From Drosophila persimilis (Eukaryota > Arthropoda > Insecta > Diptera > Drosophilidae), in contig NW_020825330.1 of NCBI RefSeq assembly GCF_003286085.1, forward strand, positions 1,364,001-1,428,000: DNA of 64,000 bases, written 5' to 3'. Shown piece by piece: positions 11,904 through 23,890 of the stretch. How positions within the stretch are numbered: position 1 is the stretch's first letter; every line of letters begins with the position of its first letter. The notes below the pieces were generated by a model. It was not told where the DNA came from, searched no databases, and worked only from the letters and a program-made list of their open reading frames with translations. A program made the translations under genes and the position numbers.

Positions 11904-14900
11904 TTATTTCTTGGCTTTGCCTTTGCCCTTGCCGGCGTCTTTTTCCTTCTGGGAGAAACGATGCAATTGCCCATTCGAGCCAATGCGACGCTTCAGCTCT
12001 GAACGCATCTCATGGACCTGCTCGATAACACTATTGACATCCGCCTGATAAATGCAATAATCCTGGATATTCAGACGCATTTTGTTCTTCTCCAAACTGC
12101 CATACAAATACGAATAGACAATATCGCCAACTGGTACATAGTATTTGAGCCAGTGATTTGAATGGGAGCTACGGGTTTAATAGAGGACAGCATAGAGAGT
12201 AGAAATTCATCGGAATTCCCTCGGTAATACCAATACCAAGATATTGCATCAGGAACAAATTCCGTTTCATTTTTCGTTCGACGCTTCGAGCTTCAGTTCT
12301 CTTTTAGGCTATCCTTCGCCTCTGACGAATACACAGTCTTCGGCGAAGCGCAGTCGGAGATATTAATCATGCCCAAGACATGCAGTTTGTTATTGTATTC
12401 TCGGGCATTCCGTTTTGAACCATTCGCTTGGCGAGAGGATCGACTTTGTGCGTCGCCAAAGACAGAGACGAAGGTGAAAAGAGAATTGAACAGCTTTTTG
12501 GTCCCGTCACCCCTCATGCAACGTCTTGGTATCGTCTGGTCTTGGTAATACTTACACCAATTCCGATTTGTCATGCAAAAAGTTGACAAATCTGGCCAAA
12601 TTGTCCATATCTTTGCGCAAACTGTGTGGGATTCACATATTGAAAAGGAGACAATTTTAAAGGGGGAAAACCATAGGTTCTTACTGTTCCTGCGTTTCGG
12701 CCAGGGTCTTGCCATCCCGTATGAGTCGCACCTCCAAATAGAAGCCGGTGCTGTACTTAAAACGCAAGTAGTGCAGGCTGCCCAAGGAGACCATCTCAGA
12801 GTCGTGCAGGAGTATGATGAAATCGCCCAGTTTCTTGCATTCGAGCTCATCGTTTGTGGCAAATATCACCGTCTTGCCGCAGTGCCGTATGTATCGCAAT
12901 ATATTCCAGATCTCATCGCGTGTCGTCCCGGGTAGACCGTACGTGGGCTCGTCCAGGACGAGTATCTTGTTGTAGGCGACCAAAGCGAGGGCCACATTCA
13001 GTTTGCGTAGCTTTTCGGCCGTAAGGTAGCTGCATTTGCGATGCATCCACCCGGTCATGTTCAGCATGAGGCACAGATCGTGCATCTTCTCGGTGATCTT
13101 TGGATCTGGGACACCCCGAATCATGCAGAGCAGACGGATGTGCTCGCGCGGCGTTAGTTCCATGAGCAAGCCCTGATGCTGCGGACAGTAGCCCATGTAG
13201 GTGCGTATCTTGTCGGTGTCCAGCTTGAGGTCTAGTCCCCGGACATAGATCTCGCCAAAGGCGAAGCCATCGATGCCCACCAGTTGACGGATCAGATGGC
13301 TCTTCCCGGAGTTTCGCCGGCCATAGATGCCCATGCTCATGTATTTGTTCAGAGCAAACGAGACGGTATTCACCCGCGATCCTGTGATGGGTACCTTGGC
13401 CTCCACCTGATCGACCAGAAACACCGACTGTTTGCATTTGGTCATGTCGGATTCGGCAATTTTAAGCTTCACATCGGCCATATCGGCATCATCGAACGGA
13501 TATGTGGCAGTACGTAGATCATGCAAGCTACACACAAACAAGAAAAGGATTAAACACCTACACGGGGAAACGGAAGGACTTACTCTCGGGAGGAGTGATA
13601 TTTCTTCTCCCTGCGATGCAGTTCAATCCAAAAGATCAGCAGGACACCAAGCAACCCCGAGACGAGCATATAGATAATGGCTGGCATAATGCCAGGCGAA
13701 CTCCAAGTGAAATATGAATGAACTGAAGGGGAAAAGAAAGGGAAAGTAACCCTTGAAAATGCCACCGAAGAACAGGTACTTACAGTGACAATTGGGCACC
13801 ATTTCGGCCATATTCTCCATTGTGCAGCTGGGCGTCTTTTGGCACTTGTCCTCACACAGCGACTCCTCCAGGCACTGCGTGTAAATGTTGCTCACGCCAT
13901 CGAGCAGCGAGAAGCCCGGAAACAGGCAGGCGCCGTAGTAGAAGATGTCATTACTGTTGGCCACATCCCAAAATAATATGTACAACACAATGCCCGTGAT
14001 CCCGTGCAGCAGGAGCGACGCCAGGAAGCCTCTAATCCTTGAGGCATTCACATAGAACGACAGTACATAGGTGTGTGTGAGGGCGGCGAAGCCATAGAGA
14101 CCCATCAGCATTAGGATGAGAAAATTCTCATACGAACCAAAGCCACCGATGCCCATCACGGCCATAATCACCACAATGATCACCGAATAGATGATGTAAG
14201 TGAATAGATCCCAAAACATATTGACGCCCCAATAGATGGGCATGCCCAAGCCGGCTATCACCTGCAGGATCCTTAACTGATGCACCTGCTCTTCCACCAG
14301 GGGTATAATGAACACAGAGACGGCCAGCGGCAGGATGCAGCCCAATGCCAATGGAGCATTCATGTGCGCTATCTTATTGTCGATCAAGTTGATCTTCATG
14401 CTCAGCTGTGTGGGCAATGGATGATTAGTAACCAAGGTGAAATGTTTCTTAGAATCAGGATAGGCAAGTCTACAAAGAGAAGAATTAATATGGCTTTAGT
14501 GCTCTATGGATACTCCTCTTACTTGAGTATCGCATTGTGCAGCAGATTGAGCATCATTGCTGCCGAATGGAATACATCCTGTGTGATATAGCCATTCATT
14601 GTCTGATCGCCAGCCTGTTCGATCGCTCCCAGGCTCTTGAGTTCGTTCATTTTCTTGAGGTTATCGCGATAGGAACCTTTTTCGCAGGAGAACGAGTCCG
14701 CTGTAAAACTGCTCATCATGTGGCCTCCGCCCTGCCGTTTGTAGTGATGCGCCTTGGTCAGCGATTGTATGTCCACATAGCCGCATGCCGTAATATCCGG
14801 TATATTCTTCATCTCAGAGCCGCTGCCGAAGCCAATTTCGATCACATTCGAACGCTCCTCGGGCACATCCAGCATCACGGACAGCTTGGCAATGATGGCT

Positions 14901-17900
14901 ATCAATATGAAGCTAGTAAATATCATGATTATTGGCCAGACATTCGGTGCCGTATGGATCATCTTTTTGTAGAGCATGGCACGTATGCGCTGGCGTCTGA
15001 GCTGCTTCTGTGACACCACCTGGTACTTGAACGTTTGGGCTGTAAGGAGTATGTCGGGGAATAAATAATTTATGCTAATTTATTTGAATCTCGCACTCCA
15101 TTTGAATTATGCGCGCGCATGGTGTGACCAGAGTGTATGTTGACCCTGATTGATCGGGATCCAGTTCGTGTGAACTGGATCGAATGTGGTTCTGTGCGTT
15201 CTATGTCTTGGTTCCCCGATAAGTACAATTAGAGGACACTACTTTTTATATACTTACTGACATCCGGTATGATCTGCTTTTGCAAACGAAACGACTTGAC
15301 CAACTTCATGTAAGTATCGGAGAGTTCGGTGCCCACAATTCGAAAATAATCGATGCCCAATCGGTTCCGATCCGATTCCAGATGCAGGCACAGCTTCTGC
15401 AAACGCGGGCGATTCGAAATGGGGATTCTGTACGCCAGAGTGTCGCCAATTTCATTCTCCGGCTGGATGCGCGTAAGGAATTGATTGATGAAATCGGTGA
15501 TGGGCTCGGCGGGTACGTGCGGCTTCTTGGTCACAATCATGTCCAAAGTGCCGGTAAACTTTGACCGCAGAAAGAAGGGTGTTCCGTTGGCCTCCAGCAC
15601 GCCCAGATTGATTATGGCCACACGATCGGCCACATGCTCCGCCTCGCCCACACTGTAGGTGGCCACCACAAAGGCCCGCGACTCTTTCTCCTGGTTGACA
15701 ATCGTCCAGAAGGTCTGCGCCTCGGAGCCGGTCAGCTTCAGCGTCGGCTCCTCCAGGATCACGACCTGAGTGTTGCCTGCCAAACAGCAACAGAGGGCCA
15801 CCAGACGAGTGCTGGCATAGGTGAGCTGACCAATCTTTGTGTTGCGGCTCTCGATGTGCTGATCCAGGATGGTCAGCCACTTGCGCTTCTCGATCTTGAA
15901 GCGGTCCTCGTCGTCGCGCTGCAGCTTTAGCCGCACATGATACTCGATCGTCTGCTGGACGGTCAAATGGCGACTCAGCCCGTGCTCGTCGAAGCGAAAG
16001 TCCACCAGCCGACGGCTGGGGCCCTTGTGCGTGTAGCTATTTCCCAGCACCGAGACGATGCCACGCAGCGGGAACTTGAGGCCGGCAATCAGGCGCAGGA
16101 GAGTGAGCTTCCCGGAGCCAATGTGGCCGAGTATGACCAGTATTTCGCCCTTGTAGATGCGCAGCGAGATGTTCTTCAGGATCTTCTGTTCGGATTCGCG
16201 ATGCGAAGTGCTCACATGCTTTAGGCGCATCAGCTCCTCGCTGTTGGCGTCGACAAACTCAAAATTGTGCCAACTGGGCGATCGGCCAATGAAGACGGGG
16301 GCCTCGGACTTGGGTTTGTCGACGCGCGGCTTGTTGCGCAGGACACGGCGGCTCAGCAGGCGGCCAGGGGCGCGCCATTGGACCAGAACGAAGAGTAGCA
16401 GATAGATGAGCGTGCAGACCGCTGCCGAGACAAATAGGACGATAAAATCGTAGAATTTCAGATTACTGGAATCGTCGATCATTTGATGGAACAGCTGCAT
16501 GCAGAAGCTGAGCTGTGTGTTGAAAAAGGACCCCAATACAAAGGTAACATAGTAGCTGCGAACGTCCCAATAACGTTCGAGAATTAAGCTGAATGCCGCA
16601 TACGTAAACAGCCAAATGACCAGGCCGAAGAGCACGCAATTAATGGGATTGACAAGGAGTTTGGCCACCAACATGGCGGTTAGTATCAGCTCAATGTGGT
16701 AGATTAATATAAATAATATTGTGCCGGCAATCGCCTGGGCGACATTGGGGCCACTTTCCAGTATCCAAAATACCTGTTTTGATGGAGGAGAGGCGATTGA
16801 AAATAGCTATAGATAAGTGTGTAACAAGTGGCGTTGAAACCTACAATTAAAACCACGAGGGAACAGAATGTCGTCAGTAGCAATCGCAGCACTAGCACCA
16901 AAAACAGGCAGCAGTACTGGGTGCAGAAAGAGAAACCATAGTGCCACTGATGGACCATAACGCCATCCTCCAGCTGACCGGCGATATTCTATGCGCGTGG
17001 GGGTGGGTGGACAAATTAGCGATAGGCAGGAAGATACGCTACGATACGATACGCACCCTGATAATGTTTAAAAATGGTAGCAGATATAGGAAATTGTATA
17101 GAAATGCTGGCATCCGGACCAGGGTCATCATGGTGCAGGGTGAATTGGCCGCCCTTAGTCGTATGTTAAAGACCTCCACTTGGGGCTCCGCGTATGTGTG
17201 GGGATATTTGATTTTCAGCTGTTGGAACCACTGAAGAAATACATGATGCTGCAGTTGAAGGAAACCCTCGCGTATATAGAGATCTTGATTCGTATCCGTG
17301 TCCTTGGCATTGTCCTGCTTCTCTCGGACGGCGCCCGAGCAGCGTGTCAGCCACAGGCGAGCCTCGGTGAGGAATGGTTTTATGGTGCGAAATTCACTGG
17401 GAAATCGTATGGAAATGGAGAGGCTCTCGGGTGGCTCTTTTGGGGGGGAATCATGGAAAATGATGCCGGCCAGGGTAGTGCGCTCATCGAAATGTTTCTG
17501 CAATTCGGCGTTATTCTTGTAGCCTTGGATTCCCTTCATTCCCAGTTGGTCGGCAACGGCATTGATTACCAGCTCGGTAAACTCCGTTTTGGGTGCGTAA
17601 GCCAATAAATATTTGGTTTTTTCCCTCTTCTTGTCGCCCATGCCCCTTTGCGGAAATAAATATAAATGATAATATACCTACCAGACGGCTTGGAACGGCA
17701 TGGAACGTCTTTTAGCTTACGATAGAATATCTAAGTCGTCCAGCTTGTGCGAAACGATAACATGATCGCGATCGCTTTTGGCGCGCGGGAACAGCAATTG
17801 CTTCGTGTGCGCTATGGGATTCCCCTGGATCAATATCATGATTATCACCATCACAATGGCCTCGAAAAGCACGCGACGCCATAGATTCCTCTCGATTTGA

Positions 17901-17938
17901 ATGTAGCGCTTGAACAGCAGACAAAAGCTTGCTGTCAT
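11904..17938 (-). CDS. Full-length ABCA-like transporter with degenerate ATPase motifs
   Basis: Ten exons join in frame on the minus strand: 17938-17721, 17645-17057, 16988-16845, 16773-15258, 15039-14523, 14469-13784, 13722-13584, 13527-12685, 12621-12556 and 12168-11904. They encode 1,660 residues, the usual ABCA length. The ATG is at 17936-17938 and the stop at 11904-11906. Each half has membrane segments and one nucleotide-binding domain. Domain 1 has GHIGSGKL (about 533-540; Leu where Thr/Ser is required), LTYAS for LSGGQ (about 634-638), VVILEEP, and Tyr for the H-loop His (about 690). Domain 2 has an intact Walker A (GRRNSGKS, about 1339-1346) and Walker B (ILVLDEP, about 1458-1464), but LTAEK for the signature and Asn for the H-loop His (about 1495). 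The tail is lysine-rich (GKGKGKAKK). Probably the ortholog of CG1494 or CG1801; I cannot tell which. Confidence 0.88.
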
Positions 17939-18660
17939 TTTCAAATTTAACTAGGGGTCGACTAAAACTAACTATTTGCAATGATTTTGTGTTGCTACGT
18001 TTTGACTATTTCATTTTTAGCTAACGATAAAAACGTTGTTCTCCAAGCATATTGCGATGAATTCTCCTTGCTTTTTTTATTCCGATTGTTCGCTAACGAT
18101 GTTTAAGAACAAACGGAAAAAGTGTGTAACATAATAAGCCAGTAAAGTAGAAAATAGATTCATTAGCCGTTCGTGCTAAGAGACCTCTCTAGCTAATAAT
18201 ATTCGACGTAACATCAAAATTGAGCAATATGGTTTCCAATCCTTGACGGAGAACGATTAACCTATTATAAGCCAAGAGGTATTTCCATTTTCCATCGAAA
18301 ATAATGAAAAGATCGGGTGAAAGATATAGTGGTTTTTTTTAAGTTCAGAGGAACGATGGCATGAATCTACAAGAAGAACTTACAATCGTTAATATTTTCC
18401 GTCATTTACCTCAAGTAGTTTAATTATTTTAATAGAGGGGGCTTAGGTTGGCTAAGTTCGGTTTTTTATCATACGAGACACTATATTGTTATTCAGGAGC
18501 AAAAACAGCAATCGCCATAGCAAGAAAACAAGTCAAGTATTCAAAATAAACCGGCTAAGCAGAAAATTGATCCATTAATTGGATAAAACTATGTGGGCAG
18601 GGCTAAATGTTCTGTATAGCTAGTAATATTCGACGGAATATCAAAATCGAGGAATATGTA
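17939..18660. other. Divergent promoter region between the ABCA-like gene and Rpt6
   Basis: AT-rich non-coding sequence. It contains two related segments, about 18193-18235 and 18620-18660, sharing TAGCTA-TAATATTCGACG-AA-ATCAAAAT-GAG-AATATG. No frame or RNA gene was recognised. The 5' UTR and start site of the minus-strand ABCA-like gene should be near 17.95-18.1 kb. Confidence 0.5.
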
Positions 18661-18670
18661 TAATAGAACT

Positions 18671-18790
18671 TCGATTCGTCAGTATATTTACGGTATATTT
18701 TTAAAATGAGATGGTATATTTTGGTATATTTGTGACGGTCAGACCGTAAATTTTATCAATAAATCCGCGGTCTCACTGGTCACACTGCTA
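18671..18790 (+). promoter_or_regulatory. Housekeeping promoter cassette of Rpt6 (copy 1)
   Basis: GTCAGTATATTT at 18678-18689 fits Ohler motif 6 (KTYRGTATWTTT). Several GGTATATTT repeats follow, and then TGGTCACACTG at 18777-18787 fits Ohler motif 1 (YGGTCACACTR). Motif 1 usually lies at the transcription start, about 115 bp before the Rpt6 ATG. Closely similar cassettes occur at 36.10 and 62.36 kb. Confidence 0.75.
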
Positions 18791-18901
18791 CAAAGAATGC
18801 CGAGTCATAAGTAAGGAAAAAAAGTGCATGGTGAAAAACAATAATTGCACGCAATATAAGACATATACAGGCAATATACAGCACATCAGCAGAATCCCAA
18901 C

Positions 18902-20246
<1,345 letters not shown>

Positions 20247-20274
20247 ATCGTAAACGTAACCCTTATTTTTTGTC

Positions 20275-20321
20275 ATTAAAAATCACCCAAGTAACATGCG
20301 ACTATTATCTCAACATTTATT
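20275..20321. terminator. Facing poly(A) signals of Rpt6 (+) and anox (-)
   Basis: ATTAAA at 20275-20280 lies 29 bp past the Rpt6 stop on the plus strand. AATAAA on the minus strand (plus TTTATT at 20316-20321) lies 46 bp past the anox stop. Cleavage 10-25 bp beyond each signal would place both 3' ends within the same few bases, so the messages abut or overlap. Confidence 0.65.
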
Positions 20322-20366
20322 AAAAGAACGGAACTTGTTGGGGGCAGCGCAGGGCAGGGGACAGCC

Positions 20367-21176
20367 TTAGGTGGCAGCCTGACGTAGCTCTTCTTCCGCT
20401 TTGAGCATATTGAAGATTTCCTCGGTATCGGCGACATCGAAACAGCAATGCCCGTCCTCGTCGTACAGTTCCAGACTGGCCTTCAATTGCAGAAGAGTGC
20501 GCACCGCCTCCACGTGCCCACAGCTGGCGGCATAGTGCAATGGTGTCTGCATCTCGGCATCCAGCTGGTCGACGCTGACGCCCATTGAGACCACCAGATA
20601 GTCTATGATGTCGACAGCATTGCGATCGGTGGCCCAGTGAATAAGGGCCATGCCATGCTCATCCTTAACGTTGATATCGCCTTTCTGCATCTTCTGGCGG
20701 AGCGCAGACAGATTTTTCTCCTTGACTAGATCGAACATGGTCTTCTTGTTGTCGGGCATCACCTCCTCCACTGGCACCGATTCGATGGAATGAACGGCCC
20801 AGCTATTGCCGCCTGTCTTTGACTTCTTGCTGCTGCTGCACTCTTCCTTCCATTTGGGATTGATTTCCTGCAACTTTTCGATATACGACCGCTGGGCATC
20901 GGCCTGGGACATGTCGCCCAGTGCCTTCCAGGCGTTCCATTTGCTGCGTGCCTTCATTTGTAGTATGGAAGGGCATGGCTGGTTGCAGCCACTCTCGGTG
21001 GCTTGTTTGTAGTATGCGTAGAATTCCAGCAGATCGGAATCCTTGAATGTTTGCGTTTGTCGACTCACGTAGCTGGTGGCCAACTCGAAAGCGCTCGCCT
21101 GCGCCTGCAGCTCGCCTTCCTCATCGTCCTCGTCGTTGGTCAAGTCGAATAGGTCCGAGTCCGAATCCAAGTCCAT
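20367..21176 (-). CDS. anox: Acyl-CoA-binding and ankyrin-repeat protein (ACBD6-like, anox)
   Basis: A single-exon frame of 269 residues. After an acidic N-terminus (residues 1-22) comes an acyl-CoA-binding domain (about 25-115). It carries LEFYAYYKQAT, the substrate-pocket LQMKARSKWNAWKALG block and the closing YIEKLQE helix. Two ankyrin repeats follow (about 170-240: GMALIHWATDRNAVDIIDYL and TPLHYAASCGHVEAVRTLL). This is the ACBD6 architecture, which binds long-chain acyl-CoA and in animals is linked to protein acylation. It sits 151 bp behind the SLIRP-like gene on the same strand without an ATG or clear poly(A) signal between, so it is probably the second cistron of a shared message. The melanogaster anox/CG33713 locus is annotated as dicistronic, from memory. 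Confidence 0.93.
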   Translation of the reverse strand: MDLDSDSDLFDLTNDEDDEEGELQAQASAFELATSYVSRQTQTFKDSDLLEFYAYYKQATESGCNQPCPSILQMKARSKWNAWKALGDMSQADAQRSYIEKLQEINPKWKEECSSSKKSKTGGNSWAVHSIESVPVEEVMPDNKKTMFDLVKEKNLSALRQKMQKGDINVKDEHGMALIHWATDRNAVDIIDYLVVSMGVSVDQLDAEMQTPLHYAASCGHVEAVRTLLQLKASLELYDEDGHCCFDVADTEEIFNMLKAEEELRQAAT

Positions 21177-21327
21177 GATGATTATTGAATATTTCTTTTT
21201 TTTCTCAGTTAAATTGTATTTTTAGTTTTGTCGGATAACCTTATAGCTATGTTCTTTTGTTTTTCGTTTGTGGGAGAAAAAATTTTGTTGGGGGGGAAAA
21301 TGCTTGTGGCGTCGCCGACTACGTTGT

Positions 21328-21594
21328 CTACGACTTTTGTATATTGAGATGATGCCCCTCCAGTATGTGCTTTTGCTCGTTTTCGATTTTCTCTAGTGCT
21401 GTCAAACTGTTGAAGCTCACGAAGCCGTAACCCTTGGAGCAGCCGGTCTTCTTGTCAAAGATGACGTTTGCCGATAGGACGCGACCGAATTCCTTGAAAT
21501 ACCCACGCAGCTCCTGATGGCCCACTGTCCAGGGCAAGTTACCCACGAATATGCGGTGAACCGATTTTCCAACTTTTGCTACTGCGGTGGCCAT
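21328..21594 (-). CDS. SLIRP1: Small RRM protein, SLIRP-like (first cistron upstream of anox)
   Basis: An 88-residue protein that is almost entirely one RNA-recognition motif: RNP2 IFVGNL near residue 15 and RNP1 KGYGFVSF near residue 55. SLIRP proteins bind LRPPRC and stabilise mitochondrial messenger RNAs; the short length and basic N-terminus fit. A 5' UTR intron is visible on the minus strand (GTAAGG donor at 21680, CAG acceptor ending 21614), so the leader is spliced 20 bp before the ATG. The melanogaster partner in the anox dicistronic locus is CG33714, which I recall as SLIRP1; the symbol should be checked against SLIRP2. Confidence 0.85.
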   Translation of the reverse strand: MATAVAKVGKSVHRIFVGNLPWTVGHQELRGYFKEFGRVLSANVIFDKKTGCSKGYGFVSFNSLTALEKIENEQKHILEGHHLNIQKS

Positions 21595-21613
21595 GTGTGC
21601 GGTGCGTGTGCGA

Positions 21614-21680
21614 CTGCGAAAGCAACAATTTTTTTGATTCTAGTTGTCGATGATCTTGGGGGCCTCAGGCCGCTCCTTAC
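21614..21680 (-). other. 5' UTR intron of the SLIRP-anox transcription unit
   Basis: On the minus strand a GTAAGG donor starts at 21680. A pyrimidine-bearing acceptor (TTGCTTTCGCAG) ends at 21614, enclosing 67 nt, a typical fly intron length. The SLIRP ATG lies 20 nt downstream. Confidence 0.65.
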
Positions 21681-21699
21681 CAGCTCTGTGATGCGTTGC

Positions 21700-22160
21700 G
21701 TAAATACCTCGTCTCGTCGCAACCCAACCTTTTGTAGCTTGTTGTTGCTGTTGTTGTAACAATAAATGACGGACGGGGTGCGCGGCTGTGAGAAAATAAC
21801 CTCAAATTTCCACGCTTAACAGCACCTGCACATACCGCACACCCTTGCATGGGGTACTTTAGCTAGTCGGTAATTATGGTTTAGCATTGATTGCTTGCTG
21901 ATGATCTCACAGTAAGCTATTTGTTTTTTTGTTTCCAATTTGCATGCTTATTTAAATAATGCATTTCAAACTGAAATAAACGATTTCTTTTTCCATACAT
22001 TGCCGTGCATCGTAAGGGTATAAGAGTATCGGTGTCTGACAACTAATGGAAACTCATTTCCTTAATTTTTCCAACATTTTGCGCTTAGAAGCACATTTTG
22101 TGCCTTAACAGCACTCTCACTGCCTGCATTTATTGCGCTTTACAGCACTGAATTTTGTGT
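21700..22160. other. Region between SLIRP-anox and dullard with CAGCACTG-type words
   Basis: Non-coding. TTAACAGCACCTGCAC (21817), CTTAACAGCACTCTCACTG (22104) and TTTACAGCACTGAA (22141) resemble Ohler core-promoter motif 7 (KNNCAKCNCTRNY). No frame recognised. Confidence 0.4.
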
Positions 22161-23890
22161 ATGCAGCAGGCGAGTTCTGTTGCCCAATTGGCGGTATATT
22201 TGAATTCACGAAAGAAAATAACATGCAACGCATTTTATTTTGATTTTGCATTGATTTTCTTTTTTATTTTTCATTTTTTATCATGTTCTTTTTTGTTGTT
22301 GTTTCTGTTTTATACTTTTGTGTTCCCTCATTCATTTATTCATTTACGTTTTTTATTTTAACAAATTTCGCTACAAACTACTTAAAACAACATCGCTTTT
22401 TCCTTGCAACAAATAAACACAAAATCTTCGATTTAAATGTACAATTCAATACAAAAACGAACAATTGTAAAGGAGGGGTAGGTAGAGTGGGTGGTGTTGT
22501 TTGGGGCTGGAGCAGGGGCAGGGGCAGGGCAGGGGTGTTGGGGTGTAAGCTTTTGTTTTGCGTGATTTTTGTTTTTTTCTGTTTTTTGTTGTATTGCTCT
22601 TCATGTTTCAATCAAAGTAACATTTTAACTATGGAAGCAGTTCGTATTTGTTTCTCTACTCTACACATACTCTAAACTCTCCTCTCTGCTCCACAGCACA
22701 ACTCTCATCCGATCCGATCCGATCCGATGCGATCCCCATGTGATGATGATGATGATCTGTTCTTTGCCTGCGCTTCCCATCAATTATATGACTAATTCTG
22801 TTCTAGCTTTATATTATTATTATATATAAATTAGTGATTTTGACGGCGCCTTACTGCCTGCATTCAGATCTGATTGAAGTGCGGCTCTGCCGCATTACAT
22901 TATAGTTTGTTTCTTGCCTACTTAATTATAGAGTACTCTCCTTTGACCAAAAAGACACAAAACACACACATAAAACATAAAATATAAAACCGAACAGAAC
23001 AGAACAGATACGATAAATCTATTATACAATTGGTACATTTGTTTTAATCATAATTCACACAATAAATGATGTAGTCCAGGATAGTGTAGTCACGTAATCA
23101 ACTAATTTGTAGTTTGTAAATATATATATATATTTATATGTATGTGTATAGTAGGTATGTTTCATATTCCACTCTCTCTCTCTCGCATTATCTGCTTCTG
23201 CTCTGCGTTACATATCCATAGTATAAAACTTCATAATCATATATCATACATATACATGTATCCGTGTGTGGACACGACAGGACACGACACTGCACTGCTC
23301 TGTGGTTTGTAAGAAAGAGGCCTTAGATATTATAAAAAAATGTATAATAATATATATGATATATATATATATATATATAGTATATGTCTATATATCTTGA
23401 CAATTCTGCGCGCTCTGCCGCTCTCAACTTCATGTTACTGCGCTTTTAAGGTTAAGGATCTGCTTTAAGTTTTAGCTTATGAAATATAGTACAGGAAAAT
23501 ACACGCACGAACAAAACTAACACAAAAATGTACAAAATCAAAGAATTGAATATTAAGTAGAAACAATTACAAAAATATATATATATATGCATCTTAAAAA
23601 TACAAGAAAAAAAATGTATATAGTATAACCATACAAACATCATAATTTTGGATCGAATCGATCTCCTTAATATTTTGCTATCGCTTCAAGGATATACAAA
23701 ACAAAAACACAATTTTTAATAATGAAAAAATTCGTTAATGTGTCACAGCACCACCATTTGTTGTTGTTGTTGTTAATTTCAGAAGATTTTCTCTCTTACG
23801 TTCTCGCGCTTTCTCTGATCCTCATAGACTACTACACACTAGGGCTAGGTCTAGGGCTGCTAGGGCTAGTTCTAGGCTAGATCCCACCTG
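22161..23890 (-). other. Probable long 3' UTR of dullard
   Basis: 1.7 kb of AT-rich sequence directly after the dullard stop on the minus strand, with several AATAAA signals (plus-strand TTTATT, for example around 22263, 22336 and 22351) near its far end. It contains TA-rich microsatellites (23124-23145, 23345-23385). No coding potential seen. Confidence 0.5.
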
